20,073 nt of DNA from a virus: positions 1 through 20,073 of the IMG/VR virus record IMGVR_UViG_3300046001_002852, one strand, 5' to 3'. Positions 1 through 7,455 of this stretch are shown here, one piece after another. The first letter of the stretch is position 1. Every line of letters begins with the position of its first letter. Made by a program: the position numbers and the translations under genes. Below the pieces are notes generated by a model that saw only the letters and a list, made by a program, of their open reading frames with translations, was not told the origin of the DNA and searched no databases.

Positions 1-12
1 TCAAGCATAAGT

Positions 13-225
13 ATGACCAATAAGAAGTGGGACGGAGAACTGGACGCTTACCGCAGTGCGAGGGCAGAAGGCATTCAACCTGCTGGAACCAGCATGAAGG
101 CAGTTCAGGAGGCCAGAAGGGCCTCTGAGGCCTTAGGAACGGCATATAACGCCAATACTATGGTCGACTCTAAGATAATCCAGAAGAAAACAGTATCCAA
201 ACTCAAGGAAGTAGGAGCAGTATAA
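13..225 (+). CDS. Small hypothetical phage protein
   Basis: A 70-aa protein, mostly helical in composition, with an Ala/Arg/Glu-rich middle and a basic C-terminus. I do not recognise a named domain, and no catalytic motif or membrane segment is visible. It opens a run of small genes that leads into the neck and tail genes, so a virion or assembly role is likely by position only. The chosen ATG has no Shine-Dalgarno sequence in the 12 bases visible before it, and the frame stays open to the window edge, so the true start could lie upstream. Its TAA overlaps the next ATG (TAATG), which suggests coupled translation. Confidence 0.6.
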   Translation: MTNKKWDGELDAYRSARAEGIQPAGTSMKAVQEARRASEALGTAYNANTMVDSKIIQKKTVSKLKEVGAV

Positions 226-374
226 TGCCAAAAGTAGGAAAGAAAGAATTCCCATACACCGCTAAGGGTATGGCTATGGCCAAGATGGAAGCCAAGAAGA
301 CTGGCAAGAAGGTAGCCAAGAAGAAGACTGCTAAGAAGAAGCCCGCCAAACGCGGACTATTTGGTGGTAAGTAA
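225..374 (+). CDS. Very basic 49-aa Lys/Ala-rich protein
   Basis: The ATG sits in a TAATG overlap with the preceding stop, with AGGAG at 213-217 seven bases upstream, so the start is well supported. The product begins MPKVGKKEFPYTAKGM and continues into AKK-type repeats resembling histone H1 tails, ending in RGLFGGK. About a third of its residues are Lys. Short proteins of this type are common in environmental phage genomes near head and neck genes, but no function is established. DNA binding or a place inside the virion is inferred from charge only. Confidence 0.7.
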   Translation: MPKVGKKEFPYTAKGMAMAKMEAKKTGKKVAKKKTAKKKPAKRGLFGGK

Positions 375-376
375 TC

Positions 377-712
377 ATGCCAGGCATGAAGAAGAAGGCA
401 ACCCCACGTGCTGGCTCTAACAAGGCAGCCGCAGCATTTGCTAAGACAACAGGAGTAGGAAAGACTGCTCAGGCATCAAGAGGTATGAACATCTATGCTA
501 AAGAAAATATACCTAAGGGATACACAGTTGAGAGAGTTAAACTAAGCGGCGGTAAAACTGTTGCTCTTGTAGGAAAGACTGCTAAGCCAAAGCCTAAGCC
601 AACTCCATCAACTTGGGCTCAGCGACAGAAGAAAGCAGAAGCAGATCTTCTCAAGAAGCGCAAGGCTGAATCTAAGCGCACTGGAACTTGGCCTAACTAC
701 GGAACTAACTAA
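377..712 (+). CDS. Lys-rich hypothetical protein
   Basis: A 111-aa basic protein. Residues 1-35 are Ala/Lys-rich. Residues about 36-70 form a short less charged segment (NIYAKENIPKGYTVERVKL) that could fold as a small beta unit. The C-terminal third is a KPKPKPTP linker followed by a Lys/Arg-rich helix. The start is two bases after the previous stop; Met4 is an alternative. No recognised domain. Its neighbours are other small basic proteins, so I infer a shared role in the virion or in packaged DNA, without direct evidence. Confidence 0.65.
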   Translation: MPGMKKKATPRAGSNKAAAAFAKTTGVGKTAQASRGMNIYAKENIPKGYTVERVKLSGGKTVALVGKTAKPKPKPTPSTWAQRQKKAEADLLKKRKAESKRTGTWPNYGTN

Positions 713-723
713 GAGAAAAGCAC

Positions 724-1119
724 ATGACCTATACAAAGCCTGAATTAAGAGAACGTATTAAGAAACGCATTATGGCGGGTTCTCAGGGTGGTAAGCCAGG
801 TCAGTGGTCTGCTCGTAAAGCACAGTTAGTCGCACAGGCTTATAAGAAGGCTGGTGGTGGCTACTCTGGTAGCAAGACCACCAAACAGAAGTCCTTGTCT
901 AAATGGACAAAGGAAGAGTGGGGAACCAAATCTGGTAAACCCAGCACTCAAGGATCCAAGGCAACAGGAGAACGATACCTTCCCAAGAAGGCGCGTCAGG
1001 CTCTATCCGCCAAGGAGTACGCAAGAACAACTGCAGCCAAACGCAAGGGTACAAGCCAAGGCAGGCAGTTTGTAAAACAACCAAAAGCGATAGCAAAAAA
1101 AACCTCAAAATACAGATAA
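724..1119 (+). CDS. DUF5872-like basic protein
   Basis: A 131-aa, strongly basic protein. The segments KPGQWSARKAQLVAQAYKKA, SLSKWTKEEWGTKSGKPSTQ and GERYLPKKA, and the C-terminal KQPKAIAKKTSKYR, match what I remember of DUF5872, a family of unknown function found in many phages and some large eukaryotic viruses. Conserved aromatic and Gly positions (WTKEEWGTKSG) imply a folded domain rather than a disordered tail. An AGAGAAAAG tract precedes the ATG. The biochemical role is unknown. The family name is from memory and should be confirmed by a profile search. Confidence 0.75.
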   Translation: MTYTKPELRERIKKRIMAGSQGGKPGQWSARKAQLVAQAYKKAGGGYSGSKTTKQKSLSKWTKEEWGTKSGKPSTQGSKATGERYLPKKARQALSAKEYARTTAAKRKGTSQGRQFVKQPKAIAKKTSKYR

Positions 1120-1134
1120 AGGGAAGGTAATAAC

Positions 1135-1455
1135 ATGGCAAGACAAACAGGCGGCGGACAACCTTCGGGATACCGCAACTACACAGCACCAGCATCAAAG
1201 CCAAAGGCAGCACCTATGAAGGTAAGCCAGGCAACAATTGATCGCATCAAGGCAGACGGAATGACAGCCGCTCTCAAGAAGGCTGTTATGGGCAAGGCAA
1301 GTGCTTCATACGTCGAAGGCGTAAAGCGCATGTACGGTGCATCCCGTCTAACAAAGTCAAAGACAAAAGCACCAGGCTACTACGAGGGATCAACATTTAC
1401 CCCAGGTAAGAAGCCAAGCAAGGCTGGCGCATCAAACCGTAAGAACGTAATGTAA
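1135..1455 (+). CDS. Basic small phage protein with KVSQATIDRIK motif
   Basis: A 106-aa basic protein preceded by a GGAAGG ribosome-binding site in the 15-base gap. Residues about 30-70 form a predicted helical segment (KVSQATIDRIKADGMTAALK, then YVEGVKRMYGASRL). The N-terminus is Gly/Ser/Ala-rich, and the C-terminus ends in KPSKAGASNRKNVM. I recall similar short proteins in environmental phages beside head genes, but I know of no named function. It lies between two conserved basic families, which supports a real gene in one module. Confidence 0.65.
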   Translation: MARQTGGGQPSGYRNYTAPASKPKAAPMKVSQATIDRIKADGMTAALKKAVMGKASASYVEGVKRMYGASRLTKSKTKAPGYYEGSTFTPGKKPSKAGASNRKNVM

Positions 1456-1457
1456 TT

Positions 1458-1736
1458 ATGCAAGACCCTAGACTAAAGCGGGTAGGAGTATCTGGCTATA
1501 ACAAGCCAAAGCGTACACCTAACCATCCTAAGAAGTCACACGTAGTTGTGGCTAAAGAGGGCGGTAAGGTCAAGACTATCCGCTTTGGTCAACAGGGAGT
1601 TAGCGGATCTCCTCGTAAAACAGGAGAGTCTGCATCTTATGCAGCACGACGTAAGTCATTTAAGGCACGTCATGCAAGAAACATATCAAAAGGGAAAATG
1701 AGTGCCGCGTATTGGGCGGACAAGGTTAAGTGGTAA
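1458..1736 (+). CDS. Conserved basic phage protein, DUF6321-like
   Basis: A 92-aa protein with a highly recognisable layout: GVSGYNKPKRTPNHPKKSHV, then KVKTIRFGQQGVSGSP, then RRKSFKARHARNISKGKMSA and AAYWADKVKW at the C-terminus. This is a widespread phage family that I associate with DUF6321; I am sure of the family resemblance and less sure of the accession. The compact pattern of conserved Arg, His and Trp residues suggests a folded nucleic-acid-binding or virion protein, but its activity is unknown. It starts two bases after the previous stop and ends the run of basic genes. Confidence 0.75.
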   Translation: MQDPRLKRVGVSGYNKPKRTPNHPKKSHVVVAKEGGKVKTIRFGQQGVSGSPRKTGESASYAARRKSFKARHARNISKGKMSAAYWADKVKW

Positions 1737-1737
1737 C

Positions 1738-1788
1738 ATGATAACCCAAGCCCAAATAAGTAATCTAAAATTAAGGGACGTTAAATGA
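1738..1788 (+). CDS. Possible 16-codon leader ORF
   Basis: A tiny reading frame (MITQAQISNLKLRDVK) occupies the 48-base gap before the adaptor gene. Its TGA overlaps the adaptor ATG as ATGA. If translated, it would couple ribosomes into the adaptor gene. There is no convincing ribosome-binding site of its own, so it may be a chance ORF. Confidence 0.2.
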   Translation: MITQAQISNLKLRDVK

Positions 1789-2690
1789 CAACCACCTATA
1801 CCAGCATGATAGATGAGGTTCTACTCAATCTATCTGGTTATACGATGAGGCAGGATCGCAGTACCCACCTTACGCAGGATATAACATCATCTGGCCTAAC
1901 TCTTAACTTGGCTGATGTGTCAAATATTGGTAAAGGTGTTGTCGAAATTGATGACGAACTACTCTGGATTGATAGTTATGATCGTGTGTCGAATACTGCT
2001 ACTATAGCACCTTATGGCCGTGGCTATAACGGTACTGTAGCAGAAGCACACACTATCAATAGTCGAGTAGTTGTTGCTCCTACCTTCCCGAAGGCAATAG
2101 CAAAGAAAGCCATCAACGATACAATTGACGCAGTATTTCCTCAACTATTTGCAGTTGGGGTTCACGTCTTTAACTTTAACTCTGCTAAGACAACCTACAG
2201 CCTACCAGCAGAGGCTGAGACAATCCTCTACGTGTCATGGCAACCAACAGGATCTACCGAAGAATGGATGCCACTTCGTAACTGGCGTCACGATCCTCTT
2301 GCAAACGCAACATCCTTTGCATCAGGTAACACCATTTCAGTCTATGACAATGTTCAATCAGGTCGCAAGATCCAGGTTTACTATACAAAGAAGCCATCTA
2401 CTCTCACAGCATCTGCAGGTTCTGCAGTATTTGAGACTGTCACAGGGCTTCCATCATCTTGCAAAGATGTCATCCTTTACGGAGCATCATACCGCCTGTC
2501 GTCATTCATTGACCCAGGCCGACTCAACTATTCATCTGCAGAAGCAGATAACGCAGATACAAAGATCCAGTATGGCTCTGGTGCTTCAACAGCACGATTC
2601 ATGCTTGGACTCTACCAGCAACGCTTAAACGAAGAAGCAGGAAAACTTCGTGATGTTTACCCAACCCGAATCCATTATACGAGGTACTAA
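1785..2690 (+). CDS. Virion structural protein, probable head-tail adaptor
   Basis: A 301-aa protein starting after AAGGGA. Residues 28-100 are a beta-rich module (LTLNLADVSNIGKGVVEIDD, then TATIAPYGRGYNGT and a final VVVAP). Residues 101-125 form a helix (KAIAKKAINDTIDAVFPQL) typical of small neck or adaptor proteins that bind the portal ring. Residues 125-240 look beta-rich, and the C-terminus has a long helix (FMLGLYQQRLNEEAGKLRDV). This helix-beta-helix layout and the position just before the fibre gene support a head-tail connector or adaptor. The family assignment is inference. The beta module recurs in the next gene's N-terminus, which is unusual for a pure adaptor. Confidence 0.6.
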   Translation: MTTTYTSMIDEVLLNLSGYTMRQDRSTHLTQDITSSGLTLNLADVSNIGKGVVEIDDELLWIDSYDRVSNTATIAPYGRGYNGTVAEAHTINSRVVVAPTFPKAIAKKAINDTIDAVFPQLFAVGVHVFNFNSAKTTYSLPAEAETILYVSWQPTGSTEEWMPLRNWRHDPLANATSFASGNTISVYDNVQSGRKIQVYYTKKPSTLTASAGSAVFETVTGLPSSCKDVILYGASYRLSSFIDPGRLNYSSAEADNADTKIQYGSGASTARFMLGLYQQRLNEEAGKLRDVYPTRIHYTRY

Positions 2691-2693
2691 TCA

Positions 2694-4421
2694 ATGACAG
2701 TCCGCAGATACTCCTCCATCTCCCAAGAAACATCACTTACAGCACCGCTAAATGCAACTGCTACCACAATGGTAGTAAACTCAGCAGCGGTACTAGGAAG
2801 CATCACACCTGGTTCTGGTGAGCGCTTTACTCTTGTTATTGACCCAGATACAGCCCTTGAAGAAATTGTCTATGCCACATCGCCTAGTTCTCCTTCCAGC
2901 ACAACGATAACCATTATCCGTGGTGTTGATGGAACTGGTACAGAAGGTGTTTCCGGTGTAGCCCACTCAGCAGGAGCCAAGGTTCGTCACATGGCTATCG
3001 GTGTTGACTTCCGTGAGGCTAACAACCACATCAAGAATGAAACGACTGCACACGGGTTGACAATTGCTGATGTAATTACAACTACAAATACAAAAACAAT
3101 TACTAATAAAACAATTAGTGCAGCAGATAATACCCTTACTGGTGTAGCAACCTTAACAGGATCACAGACCCTAACTAACAAGACTCTTACTACTCCAACA
3201 ATTACCAGCCCAACCATTACTGGTACTGGCACTATCGCTGGTACTTTCACAGGCAACCTCACTGGCAACGTCACTGGTAACGTATCAGGAACCTCTGGTT
3301 CAACCACAGGTAATGCTGCTACAGCCACAGCCCTAGCCACTGCTCGTACATTCCAATTGACTGGAGATGTAGAAGCAAGCGGAGTAACCTTCGATGGAAC
3401 TGGCAACGTAAGCCTTACAACTGTAATTGGTACTGGAGCAATTGTTAATGCTGATGTTAATAGTTCTGCTCAGATTGCTTACAGTAAGTTAAATCTTACT
3501 AACACTATTCTAGATGCAGATGTTAACGCCTCTGCTGCTATTGCTTGGACAAAGATTGCTCCATCATCTACAGTATCTGCCACAGAACTTGGATACCTTG
3601 ATGGTGTAACTTCTGCAATCCAGACTCAATTGGATGCTAAGTTGGCTACAGCCACAGCGGCAAGCACATATGCTCCGCTTGCTAGCCCTGCTCTTACTGG
3701 CGTACCTACTGCTCCAACAGCGGCTGCTAATACCAATACAACACAGGTTGCTACAACTGCATATGTTCAGACAGAACTTGCTGACCTTATCGGCGGTGCT
3801 CCAGGAGCACTTGATACCCTTAATGAGTTGGCTACTGCACTTGCTAATGATGCTAGTTATTCAACAACAATAACTACTGCACTAGCAACCAAGTTGCCAC
3901 TAGCAGGTGGCACTATGACTGGTTCTATTGCTATGGGAACCAACAAGATTACAGGTCTTGGTGACCCAACTAATGCACAGGATGCAGCAACTAAGAACTA
4001 TATTGACACAGCATCAATTGCTCCAAGCAACTTGACTGGTCCTATTACCTCTGTCGGTCCTGCAACATCTGTAGCATCACAGACAGGTACTGGCAGCAAG
4101 TTCGTAATGGACAATACTCCAACACTTATTACCCCTGTGCTTGGTGTGGCTACTGCTACGTCTATCAACGGTACAACTATTCCAACTAGCAAGACTCTTG
4201 TGGCTACAGACTCTACAGAATATGTAGTACCTAGCCAGACTGGTAACTCAGGCAAGTACCTGACTACAAATGGAACTGTATCTTCTTGGGGTGTCGTAGA
4301 TGCTTTGCCAAGTCAGACAGGAAATGCAGGAAAGTATTTAACCACAAACGGAACAGCCGCTTCGTGGGAAACAGTGACAACCGACCCAACAGCCGACATC
4401 TTTATGATGATGGGCGCCTAA
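2694..4421 (+). CDS. Repetitive phage tail fibre protein
   Basis: A 575-aa fibre. Residues 1-100 carry an attachment-type beta module also found in the preceding protein. The rest is the low-complexity Thr/Ala/Gly/Asn shaft typical of phage fibres: LTNKTLTTPTITSPTITGTG, GNLTGNVTGNVSG, ATELGYLDGVTSAIQTQLDA, LASPALTGVPTAPTA and GGTMTGSIAMGTNKITGLGD. These are recurrent motifs of long fibre and collar proteins. The last ~50 residues hold two 26-aa repeats (PSQTGNxGKYLTTNGT). It would trimerise and project from the tail; the host receptor cannot be inferred. No chaperone or peptidase domain is visible. The start lies three bases after the adaptor stop, downstream of GAGG. Confidence 0.85.
   Translation: MTVRRYSSISQETSLTAPLNATATTMVVNSAAVLGSITPGSGERFTLVIDPDTALEEIVYATSPSSPSSTTITIIRGVDGTGTEGVSGVAHSAGAKVRHMAIGVDFREANNHIKNETTAHGLTIADVITTTNTKTITNKTISAADNTLTGVATLTGSQTLTNKTLTTPTITSPTITGTGTIAGTFTGNLTGNVTGNVSGTSGSTTGNAATATALATARTFQLTGDVEASGVTFDGTGNVSLTTVIGTGAIVNADVNSSAQIAYSKLNLTNTILDADVNASAAIAWTKIAPSSTVSATELGYLDGVTSAIQTQLDAKLATATAASTYAPLASPALTGVPTAPTAAANTNTTQVATTAYVQTELADLIGGAPGALDTLNELATALANDASYSTTITTALATKLPLAGGTMTGSIAMGTNKITGLGDPTNAQDAATKNYIDTASIAPSNLTGPITSVGPATSVASQTGTGSKFVMDNTPTLITPVLGVATATSINGTTIPTSKTLVATDSTEYVVPSQTGNSGKYLTTNGTVSSWGVVDALPSQTGNAGKYLTTNGTAASWETVTTDPTADIFMMMGA
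3252..3287 (+). repeat. 12-bp tandem repeat in fibre shaft
   Basis: Three imperfect 12-base units of the form GGCAACxTCACT encode GNLTGNVTGNVS. They sit in the most repetitive part of the fibre shaft and could expand or contract by slippage. Confidence 0.6.
4230..4385 (+). repeat. Two 78-bp in-frame repeats at the fibre C-terminus
   Basis: Two 26-codon units begin at 4230 and 4308. Both encode PSQTGNxGKYLTTNGTxxSW, differing mainly in third positions and in the last few residues. The protein repeat is clearer than the DNA repeat, which suggests an old duplication kept by selection on the protein. Confidence 0.75.
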
Positions 4422-4441
4422 GAAACTAAGGAGAAATACAA

Positions 4442-4762
4442 ATGGCAAAGAAAGTACTTGGGCAAGTAAACCCATCTGCAACAACCGCAACAACGCTATA
4501 CACAGTACCATCTGCTAAGAGTGCAGTTATCTCATCTCTTACAGTGTGCAACCAGGCATCAACCTCTGCTACCTTCCGTATTGCAGTACGTCCTGCTGGT
4601 GCTACTCTGGCTGCTGTTCACTATGTAGCCTATGACGTTGCAGTCGGTGCTGCTGATACAACTTGTCTTACATTGGGCATCACACTTGCTACAACAGATG
4701 TAGTAACTGTCTACGCTTCAACAGCAAACATCTCTTTCCACGCCTACGGCGACGAGTCCTAA
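4442..4762 (+). CDS. Small beta-rich virion-like protein
   Basis: A 106-aa protein with a good ribosome-binding site (AAGGAG, in CTAAGGAGAAATAC before the ATG). It begins MAKKVLGQVNPSATTATTLY and continues with alternating hydrophobic strands (AVISSLTVCNQ, FRIAVRPAGATL, HYVAYDVAV, GITLATTDVVTVYAST), ending ISFHAYGDES. This is a single jelly-roll-like or beta-sandwich domain of the kind seen in tail-associated or decoration proteins of environmental phages. There is one Cys in each half and no signal peptide. Function is inferred from fold style and position between the fibre and the paralogue cassette. The stop overlaps the next ATG (TAATG). Confidence 0.65.
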   Translation: MAKKVLGQVNPSATTATTLYTVPSAKSAVISSLTVCNQASTSATFRIAVRPAGATLAAVHYVAYDVAVGAADTTCLTLGITLATTDVVTVYASTANISFHAYGDES

Positions 4763-5349
4763 TGGCAATCACTAGAGCAAGAACCTCTAGTGTTGCACAG
4801 GGGCCTTCAACTAGAAAGACTGTACTAGGTGGCAATGATGTCATCCTAGGTGGAAGTTATGATTATATAGACCACGCAGTTGTTGGTGCTGGTGGGGCTA
4901 CTTCTGTTTCCTTCACTTCAATCCCTGGAACCTATAAGCATTTGCAGATTAGAGGAATTATGCGTTCAGCAAATTCTGCAAATAATCCTTTGCGCTTTAA
5001 TTCTGATTCTGGCAGTAATTATACTTGGCATCAACTTCAAGGAGATGGAAGTGGTGCTTCGAGTTATGCGAATGCTCCAGTCAACGGCGTTCGGTGGGGC
5101 TTGAATAGCGGGAATTCAAGTTATCCTTTTGCAACCATCATTGACATTTTAGATTATGCTAATACTAATAAATACAAAACAGTTAGAGCATTATCGGGCA
5201 ACGATGGAACTGGTGATACAAGTAGCCGCATAGGTCTTTATAGTGGCGTATGGATGAATACTGCAAACGCTATCACAAGTATAACCATAACAAATGATGG
5301 AAACACAATGCTTCAACACTCGCACTTTGCCCTATACGGAATTAAATAA
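4762..5349 (+). CDS. Paralogue cassette member A: beta-rich tail/adhesin-type protein
   Basis: A 195-aa protein whose ATG is in a TAATG overlap with the preceding stop; the frame is open upstream but that extension lies inside the previous gene. A short N-terminal tail (residues 1-35) precedes the domain shared by the next five genes: VSFTSIPGTYKHLQIR, a sugar-binding-protein-like NSDSGSNYTWHQLQGDGSG, FATIIDILDYANTNKYKT, AITSITITND, and a C-terminal LYGIK. The set is not a family I can name. The beta-rich, Ser/Thr/Asn-rich composition and location after the fibre suggest a virion surface or receptor-binding protein. Its closest relative is the gene at 6355. Confidence 0.7.
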   Translation: MAITRARTSSVAQGPSTRKTVLGGNDVILGGSYDYIDHAVVGAGGATSVSFTSIPGTYKHLQIRGIMRSANSANNPLRFNSDSGSNYTWHQLQGDGSGASSYANAPVNGVRWGLNSGNSSYPFATIIDILDYANTNKYKTVRALSGNDGTGDTSSRIGLYSGVWMNTANAITSITITNDGNTMLQHSHFALYGIK

Positions 5350-5358
5350 GGAGAAACA

Positions 5359-5832
5359 ATGCCAACACAGACATACACTCCTATTGCAACTAATACACTT
5401 ACTGCAGGAACTACAACGGTTTCATTTACTTCAATTCCTGCTACTTATACTGATTTAGTATTAGTTATAAATGCAGGCACTAACGTAGGTTACGCAGTAA
5501 GACTAAATGGGGACAGCGGTAGCAATTATTCCTTCACTCGTTTATATGGTAACGGTTCTAGTGCAGTTTCAGACCGAGGCACTAATACAACAGACTTGAC
5601 CAGTAACTGGGGTGGTGGCACTAACAACATAATTACTGTACAAGTTATGAATTATTCAAACACTACTACATACAAAACAGCATTAACGCGTATTGGCGAT
5701 AATACTTATGCAGTTGGTATGACTGGTTTATGGCGTAATACAGCCGCAGTTAACCAAGTTAGTATTACTGCTTCGGCAAACTACGGCGTTGGCTCTACCT
5801 TCACCCTGTACGGTATTAAGGCTGGTTCATAA
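5359..5832 (+). CDS. Paralogue cassette member B: beta-rich tail/adhesin-type protein
   Basis: A 157-aa member of the cassette with an AAGGAG ribosome-binding site in the 9-base gap. It carries VSFTSIPATYTDLVLVINAG, NGDSGSNYSFTRLYGNGSS, QVMNYSNTTTYKTALTRIGD, GLWRNTAAVNQVSI and the terminal STFTLYGIKAGS. The DLVLV strand, the NYSNTTTxKT turn and the -IxAG- ending place it closest to the gene at 6913. It has no N-terminal tail beyond a dozen residues, so it is nearly all domain. Role as for its neighbours: inferred surface-exposed virion component, not a recognised enzyme. Confidence 0.7.
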   Translation: MPTQTYTPIATNTLTAGTTTVSFTSIPATYTDLVLVINAGTNVGYAVRLNGDSGSNYSFTRLYGNGSSAVSDRGTNTTDLTSNWGGGTNNIITVQVMNYSNTTTYKTALTRIGDNTYAVGMTGLWRNTAAVNQVSITASANYGVGSTFTLYGIKAGS

Positions 5833-6353
5833 TGGCATTTACATATAGCAAACTAGCCGAGGTAACTGTTGGTTCTGGTGGTGCTGCCACTATTGTCTTT
5901 AATAATATACCTCAGAACTACAATGATTTAATTGTAAAAATATCTGGTCGCTCTGCAAGTGGAGGAGCCGTAGGAACCGAAGGTATTACTTTGGAAATAA
6001 ATGGTTCTGCATCCAATTTTAGCAGTAGGCAATTATACGGAGATGGCGCTACTACTGGGTCAAGTTCAAAAACAACCACCTATACTGGAGCAAACTTAGT
6101 TACGGGTTCAGGAACTGCGTCTACTTTTAATAATACAGAAATTTATTTTCCTAATTATACAAGTTCTTCTAACAAAAGTTTTTCTATAGATAATGCTCTT
6201 GAAAATAACGCTACATCGTCAGAACTAGATATGACAGCAAATCTTTGGTCAAATGTAACCGCTATTACTTCTTTAACTTTTAAGACAATTAGTGGTTCAA
6301 ACTATGTCCAACACTCAACTGCCACACTATATGGCGTGAAAGCAGAGGTATAA
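5832..6353 (+). CDS. Paralogue cassette member C: beta-rich tail/adhesin-type protein
   Basis: A 173-aa cassette member. Its ATG overlaps the previous TAA (TAATG), with AAGG upstream. Key stretches are IVFNNIPQNYNDLIVKISG, NFSSRQLYGDGATT, TASTFNNTEIYFPNYTSSSN, DNALENNATSS, AITSLTFKTISG and the terminal TLYGVKAEV. The YxPNYTSS and ENNAT segments are shared only with the gene at 7455, which marks those two as a pair. The middle third differs strongly from members A and B, as expected for diversified loops on a shared scaffold. Confidence 0.7.
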   Translation: MAFTYSKLAEVTVGSGGAATIVFNNIPQNYNDLIVKISGRSASGGAVGTEGITLEINGSASNFSSRQLYGDGATTGSSSKTTTYTGANLVTGSGTASTFNNTEIYFPNYTSSSNKSFSIDNALENNATSSELDMTANLWSNVTAITSLTFKTISGSNYVQHSTATLYGVKAEV

Positions 6354-6354
6354 G

Positions 6355-6909
6355 ATGGCTGTTACTAGACTAACTACCAATGGTTTAACTGGTACTAAGT
6401 ACGACATTGCATCTGCTGACAACTACTATATGGAGCCTATTGCTACCACGCTACTAGGGTCTACTGCTACCACCATTACCTTTAGCAATATCCCACAGGG
6501 ATACAAAAACCTACAGATTCGTGCTATTGCAAAAGCAAGTGGTTCAAACTTTAACCCTAAAATGCAGTTTAATGGGGATACAACTAGCAGTTATTCTTGG
6601 CACTACATCTACGGTGATGGCAGCACTGCAATAGCAGGAGCAGGTGCAACTCAATCATTTATTTACAACAGCATTATTTCTACAAATGCAAGTATGTACA
6701 ATGGATTTGTAATTGATATTTTAGATTACACCAATATTTCAAAATTCAAAACTACTAAAGAACTTAGCGGACAAGATAGAAACGGTAGCGGAGAGATTGC
6801 CTTGTGGTCTGGTAACTGGCGCAACACTAGTCCAATTACAAGCATTACATTTTCCAATGGAACATTTGACACCAACTCACGCTTCTCACTATATGGAATT
6901 AAGGGGTAA
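6355..6909 (+). CDS. Paralogue cassette member A': beta-rich tail/adhesin-type protein
   Basis: A 184-aa protein starting one base after the previous stop, behind AGAGG. Like member A it begins MAxTR and has an N-terminal tail of about 25 residues. It then shows ITFSNIPQGYKNLQIRAIAK, NGDTTSSYSWHYIYGDGS, FVIDILDYTNISKFKT, LSGQDRNGSG, PITSITFSNG and RFSLYGIKG. The LQIR, YxWH, IDILDY and LSGxD motifs are shared with the gene at 4762 and not with B, C, B' or C'. This identifies it as the second copy of the A gene. Confidence 0.7.
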   Translation: MAVTRLTTNGLTGTKYDIASADNYYMEPIATTLLGSTATTITFSNIPQGYKNLQIRAIAKASGSNFNPKMQFNGDTTSSYSWHYIYGDGSTAIAGAGATQSFIYNSIISTNASMYNGFVIDILDYTNISKFKTTKELSGQDRNGSGEIALWSGNWRNTSPITSITFSNGTFDTNSRFSLYGIKG

Positions 6910-6912
6910 CAA

Positions 6913-7455
6913 ATGTCTAAGACTGCTACCTATGCTTTGATTGAAAGCCAAGTTCTTGGTTCCACTACAGCATCAGTTACCTTTAGTTCAATTTCATCAA
7001 GTTATACAGATTTAGTTTTAGTAGTTAATTTTAGAAGCGCTTCAACAGGCGATACTAGATGCAGTGTTAGAGTAGGTAACGGTTCAGTTGATACTGGAAA
7101 TAATTACTCAGTCACTGCTCTTGTAGGTTCTGGTACTACTGCATATTCTGGCCGTGACTCTAATCGTTCTAATTTTGACTCCTATATAAACGAAGCAGAA
7201 AGTACTAGTTCAGAATTTTCTCTAAACATTTTTCAGTTTATGGATTATTCAAATACTACTACTAACAAAACAGTACTCATTAGAGAAAATACACTTAATG
7301 TTGGTTCTGGAATGAACCCTGGAACTGCCGCTGTTGTAGGCTTATATAGGTCTACCGTTGCTCTTAATACTATTCAAGTATTTGATTTAACGGGTAAAAG
7401 CATTGCTTCTGGCTCAACCTTTAGGCTCTACGGAATCCAGGCAGGTAACGCATAA
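6913..7455 (+). CDS. Paralogue cassette member B': beta-rich tail/adhesin-type protein
   Basis: A 180-aa protein with AAGGGG upstream and a three-base gap. It carries VTFSSISSSYTDLVLVVNFR, VDTGNNYSVTALVGSG, FQFMDYSNTTTNKTVLIREN, VVGLYRSTVALNTIQVFD and STFRLYGIQAGNA. The DLVLVVN, DYSNTTTxKT and -GIxAG- segments tie it to the gene at 5359; it is longer because of an inserted loop around residues 85-110. Its stop overlaps the next ATG as TAATG, exactly as B overlaps C. This matching junction supports duplication of the whole block. Confidence 0.7.
   Translation: MSKTATYALIESQVLGSTTASVTFSSISSSYTDLVLVVNFRSASTGDTRCSVRVGNGSVDTGNNYSVTALVGSGTTAYSGRDSNRSNFDSYINEAESTSSEFSLNIFQFMDYSNTTTNKTVLIRENTLNVGSGMNPGTAAVVGLYRSTVALNTIQVFDLTGKSIASGSTFRLYGIQAGNA

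Noticed and set aside
2987-3406. Long minus-strand frame opposite the fibre
   Set aside because: Its Val/Pro-rich low-complexity protein is the mirror of the Thr/Gly/Asn fibre repeats; there is no start context and no family likeness.
4663-4761. Extension of the 195-aa cassette protein by 33 codons upstream
   Set aside because: It lies wholly inside the preceding 106-aa gene in another frame; the TAATG junction at 4762 is the natural start and matches the other cassette junctions.
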